From assembly GCA_001632435.1 (NCBI GenBank), contig KV424000.1:71817-135816 (forward strand): a stretch of 64,000 nucleotides of DNA, given 5' to 3'. Positions 11,091 to 21,268 of this stretch are shown here, piece after piece. This DNA is from Calocera cornea HHB12733. Its lineage: Eukaryota; Basidiomycota; Dacrymycetes; Dacrymycetales; Dacrymycetaceae. The notes under the pieces are model-generated. The model did no database searches. It worked only from the letters and a program-made list of their open reading frames with translations, and was not told the DNA's origin. A program made the position numbers and the translations under genes. The first letter of the stretch is position 1, and every line of letters begins with the position of its first letter.

Positions 11091-11999
11091 ATGGACGGCC
11101 CGACAGCTGCCCCGCCAATAAACGAGGCCATAAGCCAGGCCAACAAGTATGTCCGCATCGCACAGATGTATCTCGACCGCACCGCGCCAAAGTGGATGGA
11201 GCGGTGGCTCGCCACCGGCGTCCTCCTCGCCCTCTTTCTCCTCAGGATCCTCGTTGCACAAGGGGTGAGTCCTGCACCTGGTCACATGCACTGTCTCTGA
11301 CCATGACCTGCTCTCTTCTCGCAAATAGTGGTATATTGGTGAGTCTCAATTCCGCTTTTTAGTGTGCAAAATGTGCTAACGCCTCCCCAGTATGCTGTAA
11401 GCCGGCGCCTACGCCCCCTCCCGCCTCACACTAACCCGCCACCCCCCTCCCCACAGACGCGCTCTTCATCTACCTCCTGAACCTCTTCCTCGCCTTCCTC
11501 CAACCCAAGTTCGACCCCTCCATCGAGCAAGACGCGATGGAGACGTCCGTCGAGGAAGGCGGCGAGGAGGGCCTGCCCACGAGCGCGAAGGACGACGAGT
11601 TCCGGCCGTTTATCAGGCGGCTGCCCGAGTGGAAGTTCTGGTGCGTGCCCGCCCTCCATGCCTCTGACTCGGACTCGGTGCTTCCGGGCTGTCCGGTCTT
11701 GCTGGTGCAGGGAGTGCTCATGTGTCCCGCAGGATCGCAGCAACCAGAGCGTCGCTCATCGCCCTCGGGTGCACCGTCACGCGCGTGTTCGACGTGCCCG
11801 TGTACTGGCCCATCCTCGTCGTCTACTTCTGCATCCTCTTCGCCATAACGATGCGCCGGCAGATCCGGTGCGCCTCCTCCGCCACTTCTCCCTATTCACT
11901 GCCCGAGGCTGATGGCTACTCTGCAGGCATATGATAAAGTACAAATACGTCCCCTTCGACTTCTCCAAGGCCAAGTACTCGGGCAACAGCCGCAGGTAG
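11091..11999 (+). CDS. RER1: Rer1, Golgi-to-ER retrieval receptor
   Basis: Six exons (11091-11264, 11329-11338, 11391-11396, 11457-11640, 11733-11867, 11927-11999) encode 193 residues, close to the usual Rer1 length. Rer1 is a four-span cis-Golgi protein that returns escaped ER membrane proteins by recognising their transmembrane segments. Family blocks are [92 protein letters not shown]. The codons [14 protein letters not shown] are assembled only by splicing a 10-nt and a 6-nt exon, TATGCT. The start is the ATG that begins [20 protein letters not shown]. The C terminus ends SGNSRR. Confidence 0.94.
11391..11396 (+). other. Six-nucleotide internal microexon of Rer1
   Basis: TATGCT lies between a CCCCAG acceptor and a GTAAGC donor. 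It supplies the last two bases of Val, Cys and the first base of Tyr in the conserved WYIVCYALF block. Skipping it would delete two residues and keep frame. Confidence 0.8.
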
Positions 12000-12169
12000 A
12001 GCCCCATGTCCCGCCTCGCGCCGCAGTGACACCGTTGCCAACCGCTCCTTTTCCCGGTAATTCTAGAATCTGAACGCTCCTCTGATTCCCCGTCACGCCT
12101 CATACAATTACCCCTTACGCGAACGATGCCAGGGCAGAGACTTTCATTGGGCACAGTGGTTGCGGTTGT

Positions 12170-13560
12170 GGTTGCGGATGTGGTTGCGATTGTGAATATG
12201 TGTAGGGTCTAGCTTAATGTGATATACCTGTTTCACGTCTTCGCTCTTCCCGCACTTTCCTGCCCGTTGGCGCCCGGCTGCCTTCGCGCGTAAGGCACCC
12301 CCAAAAGGTTCTTATCCGACTGCCGATTATGGCGAATTGGCGGGTGTGGGGCCGGACAACATGCCCTGCAGATATCGTGCGCTCCTCCAGCCCATACATC
12401 GTCAGCCCCATCAGCAACCCGCCCGATCGTCCCCATCCCAAGATCCGCAGCAGCAAAGACGTCAATTCCCAGGCGCCGAAAATAGGCAGCGTGTCACGTG
12501 CGTCTCCCCCTGAGTCCACCGCGACCCGTGCTCGCTCGACTGCGCCGCCCCACTCAGCCCACTGCCCGCAGTAGCAGCCCGCGCCCGCTGGTCTTACTTA
12601 GTCCACACTTGCGAGGGTGATTGAGGGCGCTCGATGTGCCTGGATCAACGCTTGGCAGTACTGTACAGGCAGTGGTACAGTAGCCAGAGCGAGCTTGGAG
12701 TGACTTGGAATACAGTCAGTAGACAAGGTGCGTCCCCTCGACTGGACTGCTGCATCCTGTATGGGCCATGCTCATCTCCTGTGTACCGTACGAAGAGAAG
12801 GGACGATTTCCGTAGACACCAATGTCGGGCGGGGTGGTCCAGAACCAGTCCATAGCCATCGCAATCATCCTCGGTCCGTCCCCTGCTTCTTCTCCCTCTC
12901 CCTCGTCCCCCTAGAATGAGTGCTGACCTCCCACCGCGGCCACAGTGGCGGGCGGCGGCCTCCTCCTCTCGAGCCTCGTCTACCTCAAGCGGTACAGGAA
13001 CCGCCAGCGCGCGCTCGCAGCCGGCAGCGCGCACCAGCAGTTCTACTTCGGCCCCTCGGCGGTCGAGGCGGGCCGGCTCGGCCTCACCCCCATGCCCATA
13101 ACGGGGACGGGGACGGGGACGGGGCTGAGACCGGGCCGTGCGCAGGCGCCGGTGAACCGACTGCCGGAGCCGGCGGAGGAGGGCGCGGAGGAGCTCCCTA
13201 CGTACGGCGTGGCTTTGGCGGCTAAGGCTGTCGAGGTCGACGGCGTCGCCTACCCGCCCGCGGCGTATGTCCCGCCGGGGAATGGGAGTGCAGAGCCGCC
13301 GCCGTACGCTGTGCAGGCGGAGGCCCGGCAGGGTGAGCCGTCCCGTCCGCGGAGGGCATCGAGCTCGTGATGCAGGCGGAGCAGGGGCGGAAGAGGATGG
13401 CGACATCGGATGGCATGTCGAGGAGGACGGGGAGGGGGAGGACGGGGTCTGGATCGACCTGTGCGTGTATCACTATCACCCTCCTCTGGGGCTGCGGCAT
13501 ACCATCTGCATAATATCTACTTCTCCGGGGAACCATGCTCCCCTCTCGCCCTCTGTGATA
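12170..13560 (+). repeat. Tandem segmental duplication, unit 1
   Basis: This unit is homologous to 13730-15200. Shared blocks include the upstream GTTTCACGTCTTC segment (about 12230 and 13790), the proximal promoter AGCCAGAGCGAGCTT (about 12680 and 14353), the whole two-exon PY gene, and the 3' end CATACCATCTGCATAATATC (about 13497 and 15167). Each unit carries one PY gene in the same orientation. Confidence 0.8.
12822..13370 (+). CDS. Small single-pass membrane protein, PY family (PY-A)
   Basis: Exons 12822-12873 (52 nt, phase 1) and 12946-13370 give 158 residues. The spliced helix SIAIAIILVAGGGLLLSSLVY lies at about residues 10-30 and is followed by LKRYRNRQR. The tail contains GAEELPTYGVALAAK at about residue 100 and EPPPYAVQA near residue 137. 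The donor is GTCCGT, an unusual form shared with its tandem twin. A short Gly-Thr dipeptide run (GTGTGTG) sits between helix and first box. It is followed 1.1 kb downstream by a close paralog in the same orientation. Function unknown; see the family discussion. Confidence 0.75.
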
Positions 13561-13610
13561 CTCCCCTGCTGAGCGGGCATTCGTGCTCAGGCTCAGCTAG
13601 CCCCAATCAA

Positions 13611-13624
13611 CCCCCCCCCCCCCC
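13611..13624. repeat. Poly-C run
   Basis: An uninterrupted cytosine run of about a dozen bases marks the boundary area between the two duplicated PY units. Similar G or C runs occur near 15108-15118 and 15610-15620, just past the second unit. Confidence 0.8.
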
Positions 13625-13720
13625 TGCCCGTCCCAGGGTACATCGACCGCTCTGGGAGGCCCAGCGCAAGTGGGTGTCTGTCTCTGTAGTGTCCTCCTAC
13701 AATAGGGGGCCTGTCCGCAG
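13625..13720 (+). repeat. Dispersed 90-bp repeat, copy 1
   Basis: CCTGCCCGTCCCAGGGTACAT through GTGTCCTCCTACAAT is clearly related to 15966-16060, which reads CCTGCCTGTCCCAGGGTACA through TGTCCTCCTACAACAC. Copy 2 lies immediately upstream of the third PY gene, so the repeat may be promoter DNA carried along in gene duplication. Confidence 0.65.
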
Positions 13721-13729
13721 CTCGCAGTG

Positions 13730-15200
13730 GTAGTGGTAGTGGATGTGCTTGCGATGGGGTACGGTCTAGCTAAATGCAATAACTTGTTTCACGTCTTCAT
13801 TATTCCCGCACTCTCCTGCCTGTCGGCGCCGAGCTTCCATTCGGCATAAGATACCCGCAGAGCACAGATAAGTATATGGCCAGGCTCCCAAAAAATCAGC
13901 CTTTCTATTCAGATAAGATGCTGTCCGGCAGCCTAGGGGGCGGGCGGGGACCGGAACCCCCTGAGTCCCTCCCCCGGTGCAGGCTATGATAAGTGCCCTT
14001 CCGCGACCCTACCCATATTTATAAGCCTTCAAGTTAACCTAGTCCCAACACCAATATTCCCGATTCGTCCCCGTGCAGAACAACCGCGGTGACGATACTT
14101 CGATTCGCTTCGATTCGATATCCTCCACTCCAGACCTTCGTCAAAATACAGCAGGCAGCATGTCCCCCCAGCTATGCAGTCCGAGCCCCGCGCGGGTCGT
14201 GCAGGTCGGCTGATCACGCACGAGGGCGGAATCCCCAGCTTCTCAGCTGCATACAGTGCAGTCGCCCTGGGGTTACTTAGTCCGAGCGTGGGAGGGCGAT
14301 GGGGGCCGTCCGATGTACTGAGCGTCCGCAACGCTTGGAAGCGCAGAGAGTAGCCAGAGCGAGCTTGCAGTGACTCGGACTGCACAAGGTGAGCAGTGCT
14401 CCTGATTGCGGCATATGGACTGCGCTCATCTCCCGGAAAGAAACACAGGGAACGCTTTCGATAGACACTCATGTTGGGGCCCATAGCACACAGCCAGTCT
14501 ATAGCCATCGCGGTCCTCCTCCGTCCGTCCCTCCTCCTCTGCCCATCCCGGACGGGCGCTAACAACCGCCCTTGCGCACTGACAGTGGCCGGCGCGGGCC
14601 TCCTCCTCACGCTCCTCGTCTACCTGAAGCGGCACAGGGACCGGGGCCTCCAGCGCGAGCTCGCGGCTGACAGAGCGCACCAGCAGGAGCAGAACTACTT
14701 TGGCCCTTCGACGGCCGAGGCGGGCCGGTTGCCGCTCACCCATATGGGTATGCCCGTAACGGGTACGGGGCCGGGGTCGAGGACGGGCCGCTCGCTGGCG
14801 CCGGTGAACCGACTGCCGCAGCAGGCGGAGGAGGGCGCGGAGGAGCTCCCCACGTACGGCGTGGCCTTGGCGGCTAAGGCTGTCGAGGTCGAGGGCGTCG
14901 CCTACCCGCCCGCGGCGTATGCCCCGCGGGGGAATGGGAGTGCAGAGCCGCCGCCGTACGCTGTGCAGGCGCAGGCCCGGCAGGGCGAGCCGTCCCATCC
15001 GCGGAGGGCGTCGGGCGCATGACGAGCGCGGAGATTTGGGGCAGAAGAGGCAGAAGAGGATAGCGACATCGCATGTGACGTCGAAGACGACGGGGTGGGA
15101 AGTGGGGGGGGGGGGCGTAGTCTGGATCTGTACGTGTATCACCATCATCATCCTCTGGGGCACCAGCATACCATCTGCATAATATCTACTTCTGTTCTGT
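13730..15200 (+). repeat. Tandem segmental duplication, unit 2
   Basis: Second copy of the unit at 12170-13560. It has promoter, both exons, intron and 3' flank in the same order, with moderate divergence including indels, so it is not a recent or assembly-level duplicate. Confidence 0.8.
14471..15022 (+). CDS. Small single-pass membrane protein, PY family (PY-B)
   Basis: Exons 14471-14522 (52 nt, phase 1) and 14586-15022 give 162 residues. It is the tandem twin of the gene at 12822: the helix SIAIAVLLLAGAGLLLTLLVY, the basic LKRHRDR, EELPTYGVALAAKAVEVEG and EPPPYAVQAQARQGEPSHPR all align. The N termini differ (MLGPIAHSQ here versus MSGGVVQNQ), and the linker after the helix has diverged most. 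The intron donor GTCCGT is conserved between twins. Conservation of both tyrosine boxes in an otherwise drifting tail suggests selection on them. Confidence 0.76.
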   Translation: MLGPIAHSQSIAIAVLLRPSLLLCPSRTGANNRPCALTVAGAGLLLTLLVYLKRHRDRGLQRELAADRAHQQEQNYFGPSTAEAGRLPLTHMGMPVTGTGPGSRTGRSLAPVNRLPQQAEEGAEELPTYGVALAAKAVEVEGVAYPPAAYAPRGNGSAEPPPYAVQAQARQGEPSHPRRASGA

Positions 15201-16150
15201 CCTGTCCTGTTCTGTTCTGGCTTTGACGGTGCTCCCAGACGCACTATGACGGCATTGTCAACGCCTGGGACTCCGCTCCCGGCCATACTGTACACTCCAG
15301 AGCTCATGCCTACCGGGCGGATACTACTGTACGCTGTTGCCCAAATTGTTGTTGGCCGCACGCACACGCCGCGGAACAGCATCCTCCTCCGCAATCTCCC
15401 CGACCCGACCGCCGCCGGCATCCCCGCACACCAGCCCACACCGTCTCCCGAAGGATAATAATACCCATCCTCGCCACCCCCGCCAGCCTCGGCAAGGCAA
15501 TTGTATCAGACATTTGCACTGCATATGTCTTCAACGCCACGCCGCCCAGAACGGGTCCACTGCCAGCCGATGATGACGCCGCCGATGAGTCGATGACGGC
15601 CCTGTCGGCGCCCCCCCCCCGCCCACCCACTGCTATCATAGCCCACTACAACTGCGACTAATGTCTGGATTCCACTTCGAGACTGCCTGCTGCGCGCTCC
15701 GCCAACCGCAACCGTCGCCGTCCGAGAGGAAAGCACGCTCGATCCGGGTGTGTCTTGCGCGTACCTGCCGCCGCTCCAGCACGCCCGGGCCACGCCGTAC
15801 CTTGCCATGCCATCCTGAGCAGGCTATTCGTGCGCGTAATTAGTACGCCGTGCCCCGACCCTGCATACTCCGGGGGGCCGGGATTGCCCAAACATCCCCG
15901 CCATTTGATTCTCGTCTGCTGATCGACCATTCGAGCTCGGGATCACTCGCCAGTCAGGTTTCCCCTGCCTGTCCCAGGGTACATATACCACTCTGTCGGA
16001 GGCTCAGCGCTCGGGTGCGACTCAGCAATGTCCTCCTACAACACGGTGCTTGTCCATAATCCGCTTCGGCAATCAGGTCCGTGTTCCTCTCCTTCCTCCG
16101 TCCTGGCGCCGCTGACCCGGACCTCCTTGCGCCCAGGAACCTAGCCCCGC
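15023..16150. other. Intergenic, no gene seen
   Basis: Contains the 3' end of duplication unit 2, G/C homopolymer runs and copy 2 of the 90-bp repeat (15966-16060). A minus frame at 15658-15930 includes PPEY but has no membrane segment, so I do not call it. Confidence 0.45.
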
Positions 16151-16729
16151 ATGCCGAGCTTCATGGAGAACCACTCAGTACTCTTCGTCGTGGCCATCGT
16201 CATCGGTACGCGCCTTTCCCACCGCTCCGCGGCCGTTCTCGCGCTCATCGCCCTCCCTCCAGCGGCGTTCATGGGCGTCCTCCTGCTCCTCTTCTCCTGC
16301 CTAGGCTGGCGAAGCATGCGCAAGCGTGCGCGCTCCGACCTCACGCCCTACGCGCTCGCGCACCCGTCCATCCCCGAGGAAGCAGCTCACGGTAGCCCGC
16401 TCCTCCCGTGCTTCGCCCCAACCCCAACCCCAACGCCATCAACCCTCGAGCGCGGCCCGCCCTCACGCGTCCCCCTAGTCCTGCACGCGCGCCTCCCGCG
16501 CGTCCACCGAACACGCGGCGTGACGCGGCTCGTCGAGCTCCCAAACGGCTCGACGGACGAGCTGTGCCCGCCCTACGAACTCACGTACAAGCAGCCTATC
16601 CTCGCCCCCCCGCCGCCGTGCTACTCTCCGAGGCGTGTTGGAAGCTCGCATCCCCCGCCGTACGAGGCGGGCTCGCGACGGAGGTCGGCTCTCCGGCTGT
16701 GGGGAGGCGGCCAGCGGGTACCGGTGTGA
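16151..16729 (+). CDS. Small single-pass membrane protein, PY family (PY-D)
   Basis: Exons 16151-16205 (55 nt, phase 1) and 16263-16729 give 173 residues. The 57-nt intron is a multiple of three, so the unspliced frame is also open. The spliced helix is SVLFVVAIVIAAFMGVLLLLF, then CLGWRSMRKRARS. The tail has a Pro-Thr-Pro repeat, a mid-tail DELCPPYELTY, then PPPPCYSPRR and HPPPYEAGS, so three tyrosine boxes rather than two. It shares the 90-bp upstream repeat with the intergenic region after PY-A, and lies 0.7 kb from the ammonia-lyase gene. Function unknown. Confidence 0.72.
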   Translation: MPSFMENHSVLFVVAIVIGTRLSHRSAAVLALIALPPAAFMGVLLLLFSCLGWRSMRKRARSDLTPYALAHPSIPEEAAHGSPLLPCFAPTPTPTPSTLERGPPSRVPLVLHARLPRVHRTRGVTRLVELPNGSTDELCPPYELTYKQPILAPPPPCYSPRRVGSSHPPPYEAGSRRRSALRLWGGGQRVPV

Positions 16730-17402
16730 TGCTGCGGTGCTTCATGCTTGCTGCCTAGGAGCGTGGGGAAGATGTGAACAGGTTCCTTTTCCTTTTTTCT
16801 GTCCTGGATCCAACTTCCAGAACGTAGGGCCTTCGGACACTCACGAATGTATACCAGAAACATCTTGTACCGGACCTGGACATATACAGTAACACATGCA
16901 CTCCCTGTCCTTGCATTCGCTATCCCCGTATCAACGAACTCCCTCAGTCTCCCTGCCAGTCCGTCCCTTGCGATGTCGGCGACGAAGACATCTCGGGAGT
17001 AGCGCGTCGTGGCTGCCTGTGGGAGCACGCTTTGTGTACTAAGACGTTCTCCATAACCCCCCAAAAAACAGCCCGTGATCCCAGTGTACGTAGATAGGTC
17101 AAACAACAGCCGGCCTTACGCCCCCGGGCCCCAACGCTTCTCGTCTTCTCTGTCCCTCCTCACACTCTCCTCGGTCTCTATAACATGGGATGCGGGGTAT
17201 GAACAACGCGTTGCTGCTCCAAGTGTGTGGTGGCAATGAACAATGCCGACATTGCCGCGGCTAGGATGACTAGAGCGGGTACTGTAGTCCCCGTCCGACT
17301 GCGTTCAACGAGCACCACTCTTTTTCCCAGAATAGAACTCTATTGTGCTCAAACGATTCAAGAACAATCTCCGAAACCAATGACCAAAGCCCCGCGCTTG
17401 CA
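16730..17402. other. Intergenic, convergent 3' ends
   Basis: Lies between the 3' end of PY-D (+) and the 3' end of the ammonia-lyase (-). No coding frame is supported. Confidence 0.45.
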
Positions 17403-19734
17403 TCACATCCTGAAGATCTCCGCGACGACCGCGTGCATCCGCCCATCCCGCAGCGCCTCGACGATCCTGCTCACGCCCTGGCCGATCGTCCCCTCCTCAT
17501 CGTACCCGTCCGCCCACTCCGTCCAGTTCTCCCTCCCGTGATGCCCGACCCCGAGCGCAAGGCGGACGTACTCGTACATCCTCCTCGTCTTGGGCGCGAG
17601 GTAGGCGCTCGCGGGCGCCCGGCTCTCGTGCGCGCCGGAGGGCGAGAGGAACTGGGCGCGCAGCGCGGTGTAGGCGTGCAGGCAGCGCTGGGAAAGGGCG
17701 ATGCGGAAAGCAGGGATCTGCTGCACGTTCTCCAGCAGGCCGTGCGCCAGCAAGTGGTTCACGAGCGGCGCGGTGCACGCCTCGGCGAGGCGCTCCATGC
17801 GCTCCGGTGCGTCCAGGGTGCTGCTGCTGTCGAGCGCCGCCATCGCCGTGGCGAAGAGCTTCTCCGCGACGCCACCGCGCCCGAGCTCCGCAAAGTGCTC
17901 GCTCAGAGCCTGTCCAACCAGCGCCCGCAGGGTGTCGGCGAACATGGCCCTCTGCGCGCGCAGGTCCAGTGCCTGACACAGCACATACAGATAGCTCGCG
18001 ACGAGCAGGGCGAGCAGCTCGAGGGCCTCGAGCGTCTTCCTGCCGCTGACGAGCGCGAGCGAGTTGACAGCCTGGTTGTGCATCTCCGCGCTCTGCACGT
18101 GCGTGCTGACGGGCGCGGCGAGCCACTGCAGCTCGGCGCAGTACGCGGCGCAGGCGATGTCGAGCCCCTTGCAGGCGTAGTTGAGCGCCGGGTCGGTGCT
18201 GGCGAGCGAGGGGGCCAGGCCGCGGTTCGTGGCCGGGTTGAGCAGCTCGGTCGACTGCGCGAAGAGCAGCTTGCCGATGTGCGCGAGGGACAGGCGCACA
18301 TGCTCCATGCTGCTCGCGAGGGAGAGCGCTTGGAAGTTGCCCCCGTGGTGGACGGTGCCCGTCTGCGGGTCGACGAGCGGGTTGTCCGTCGCTGCACGCC
18401 CGGCCGGGTCTGATCAGCATCCTCCCCGGCCCGGCAGGGGAACGGGAGACGCACTGGAATTACACTCCAGCTGCACAGTCGCCCATGCGCGCAGCAGGTC
18501 CTCGACACCGGGGCCGAGCCACTGCGCGCTCGTCCGGAGCGCGTACCGGTCCTGGCGGAGCGTGCCCCTGTCCTCGTCCAGCCCGCGCTCCTCCTCCTCC
18601 CCGCACACCGCCAGACGGCTCCCGTCCAGGAGGGACCACGTGTTCCGCGCTGCCTCGACTTGCCCCGGGTGCGGCCGCGTGGAGCCGATGAACGGGTGGT
18701 GCGACGCTTGCGCCCCGAGCAGCGCTTCCGTGCCCATGGCCGTGCACACCTGGGCGAGCAGGGCCAGGGTGCCCGCCTCGTACAGCGCGAGGCTGGCCAC
18801 AGCGGCGGAGAAGGCCGTGCCGTTCAGGATCCCCAGGTGGTCCTTGGCGCTGAACTGGTGCGGCTCAAGGCCGGCCGCGGCGAGCGCCTGGGGAGCAGGC
18901 ACGATCTCGCGCCTCCCTGCCGGGCCAGAGTAGCACCGGATCCCGGGGTTGCCCACCAGCGCGCCGGCAACATAGCTGAGCGGCTGCAGGTCGCCACTGG
19001 CGGAGATGCTCCCCCGCAGGGGCACGAGCGGGGTGATGCCGCTGTTGAGCAGGCGGGCCATCGCCTGCACTGTACTCCACTGCACGCCCGAGTGCCCGCG
19101 GATGAGCGAGTTGGTCCGGATGGCGATGGCGGCGCGGACCCAGGACTCGGGCATCGACAGTGTTGCCAGGGGGTCGGAGAGCGGCAGGGGCGGGGCTGGG
19201 GGGCAGGAGAGAGTGCCGTCGGAAGGAAGCACGCCGCAGTGCTGGTGCTGGAGACAGGACTTGCCGAGGAGCAGATGCTGGTGCGTCCGCGTATCCGCTG
19301 CTTGGTGCATCAGCCCGAGTCCACAGGTACAGTGTCGGGGCAGAAGCACGCACCGCTGCCGCCATACCCCGTCGACACGCCGTACACGCTGCCCCCCCTC
19401 TCCAGCAGCCCGCGGATCGCCGCGTCGCTCGCGTATACCTGTCCCTTGGCGGCGCGGTCGAGCTCGACGGGGACGGCATAGCGCGCGGAGGCGACGATGT
19501 CTGCGATGTGCAGGGTGTGGCCGTCGATGAGCACTGGCTGGCCGGCACTGCCAATACGACCGGGGGATCTGTGTCAGCGGGCGAGCGGGCAGAGGGGGAA
19601 GGAGCGTACCGGTGGGCGGCGAGCCGGTCGTGCGTGGCCAAGACGAGGTCGAGCAGGGTCCCGTGCGGGGTGTGGACAGACTCGGAGCCCGGGGACGTGG
19701 GCTGCCCCGGATCGCGCAGGCCGCTCAAGGTCAT
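17403..19734 (-). CDS. MIO-type aromatic amino-acid ammonia-lyase (phenylalanine/tyrosine ammonia-lyase), paralog 1
   Basis: Four exons (19734-19610, 19547-19354, 19297-18455, 18391-17403) encode 716 residues, the size of fungal PAL. The enzyme would deaminate phenylalanine and/or tyrosine to cinnamate or coumarate using the autocatalytic MIO group. The MIO triad Ala206-Ser207-Gly208 sits in [16 protein letters not shown]. The catalytic lid Tyr97 is in [24 protein letters not shown] keeps the His-Gln pair of fungal dual PAL/TAL enzymes. NSTTDNPLVD is created by splicing at a GTGCGT donor. The start gives [11 protein letters not shown]; the N terminus is about 40 residues shorter than in its divergent neighbour. 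It shares a 1.5-kb intergenic region head-to-head with that paralog. Confidence 0.93.
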
Positions 19735-20169
19735 CGTCGGCGCCGTCTCCCTCGCCGTCGTCGCGTGTGCTGGGGGTGGGGGTGGGCACTTTGCTCAGCA
19801 TTCTCGCGGGGAGTCGCCGGGGATCCTCATGCATGCGCATCTGCCAGCAGGGAGCACCCGCGCTCGGCCGTCTTCCTCTCGTTCGCCGTGCTTCGCGCGC
19901 CTTGTCGATAGCGGCCCCTTGGCGCGCAGTCATCGGGATGAGGGGATCGCCAGTGCAGCACTCTGTCGACTGTCTACTATCGACTGTCGACTCGAGATCA
20001 ACCGCCTACCCCCCAGCTCACACGCAAGCCTGCGCATGCAAGCCAGCCTCTTCTCACGCGGCCAGCATCTCGTCTCTCGGAGACTGGCACTCGTTTCCGG
20101 CCGGCCGAGACGGATGAGCCCGGGCGGTGGAAAGCGAGCATACATATGGCAGAGGGGACGCTCGGCCCG

Positions 20170-20193
20170 CATCTGCATCTGCATCTGCATCTG
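20170..20193. repeat. CATCTG hexanucleotide tandem repeat
   Basis: Four perfect copies of CATCTG, each also an E-box-like CANNTG half. They lie inside the divergent ammonia-lyase promoter. Confidence 0.85.
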
Positions 20194-20464
20194 CGCCGGG
20201 CAGCGATAGCCACTCCCGTTACGGTACCGAGTGATCACGAACGGTCGGGAGCCGGGTCGCCGCACCACTGGCACCTCGGGCGCCTGGCAGGGTAGTAGTA
20301 GCGCAGTACATACATACTTAGGTGACCGGCGGGGATGTGTTTGCTGCCGATCCTATCGTGTGTGTGTATACAGGGTGCGCGGGCTGCCCTGACAGGTTTG
20401 TGGCCGGAGTCGCTAGCGTGCGGCGAGCAGGCCGTGATCTTCCGCGGCCGTTGAGGGAGGGAGT

Positions 20465-20480
20465 GATTGATTGATTGATT
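20465..20480. repeat. ATTG tetranucleotide repeat
   Basis: Four tandem ATTG units followed by degenerate GGTTGGCTGGCTG. ATTG is the core of CCAAT read on the other strand, but no full CCAAT is formed. Confidence 0.7.
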
Positions 20481-21110
20481 GGTTGGCTGGCTGTTGGGAG
20501 CCGAAGTTGTGTATCTCCGAAAGAATGTCTGCCACGTTCGTGGTACAGTGGCTACAAGAAGTACCAGGGATGACCATGTTCCGGACGAAGGAAGAGGCAG
20601 AGGAGGAGGAGGAAGGGGTCGAAGCATGGTGTTATCACGCGGTTGTGGATGATTTCATTTGCTTCCCTCCCGGGCGGACCTTGCCCCCTCACTCGGCTTC
20701 TCGTTCCAGCCTTGAGTGGTCGTCACCGCTCCCACCCCGCACGCGCGAGACATCTCTCATCCACACACCTCTCGCTCGGTCGGATCTTGCTCTCTGAATA
20801 CTGGCGGGAATGGGAATGGCACTGTAATGCAATCGCTTATCGGCACGCACTGCGAACTGTATGATCATGGAGCTGCAGCAGGCGATAGCCAGCGGCCGCA
20901 GGCCTCGACCGTCCCCCGCTGCTCAATGCCCACCTGGCTCGGAGAGGCGGGCATGGGAACCCACCGCGAACGATCGTCTGCTCTCAGTACTAGTCTCACG
21001 AGGGAATGCGACGGCGCGGCGAAACCCCTGCTGCCATGGGCTCGCTATCCAAGTTTACGCTGCACATGACAGGTCACCCATGGGCCGGCACGGTCAGGTC
21101 AGGTCACTCC

Positions 21111-21130
21111 AATCGAATCGAATCGAATCG
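21111..21130. repeat. AATCG pentanucleotide repeat
   Basis: Four perfect AATCG units lie 25 bp upstream of the TATA box of the plus-strand ammonia-lyase gene. Confidence 0.85.
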
Positions 21131-21154
21131 GTTTGCTGGGGCCGTGGGATGGCG

Positions 21155-21160
21155 TATAAA
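21155..21160 (+). promoter_or_regulatory. TATA box of ammonia-lyase paralog 2
   Basis: TATAAA in the context GGCGTATAAAGCCC lies 109 nt before the ATG at 21269, a usual distance for fungal genes. Confidence 0.6.
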
Positions 21161-21268
21161 GCCCGCTCCTCCCCAAAGGGACATGCGAGCCCCGATTGAG
21201 CTCTCTTCGCCCAACCCTACTCTCCCTCCTCCCCCCAGTGACCCATAAATCATTGTGTACGATCGAAA

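Larger units (their letters stand above)
19735..21268. promoter_or_regulatory. Shared divergent promoter region of the ammonia-lyase pair
   Basis: About 1.5 kb separates the two start codons. It contains several simple repeats (20170, 20465, 21111) and a TATA box at 21155-21160 for the plus-strand gene. No intervening gene is supported: the frames present are GC-bias artefacts. Confidence 0.6.

Noticed and set aside
12645..13406. 253-codon minus frame over PY-A (and the similar 14426-15439 over PY-B)
   Set aside because: Arg-rich antisense artefact over a gene with a conserved helix and tyrosine boxes on the plus strand.
15658..15930. Minus frame containing PPEY
   Set aside because: PPxY alone is frequent in Pro-rich translations; there is no membrane helix or basic anchor and no second box.
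17343..18413. 356-codon frame antisense to ammonia-lyase paralog 1
   Set aside because: Same mirror effect; no ATG-supported conserved product, and the sense strand carries the lyase.
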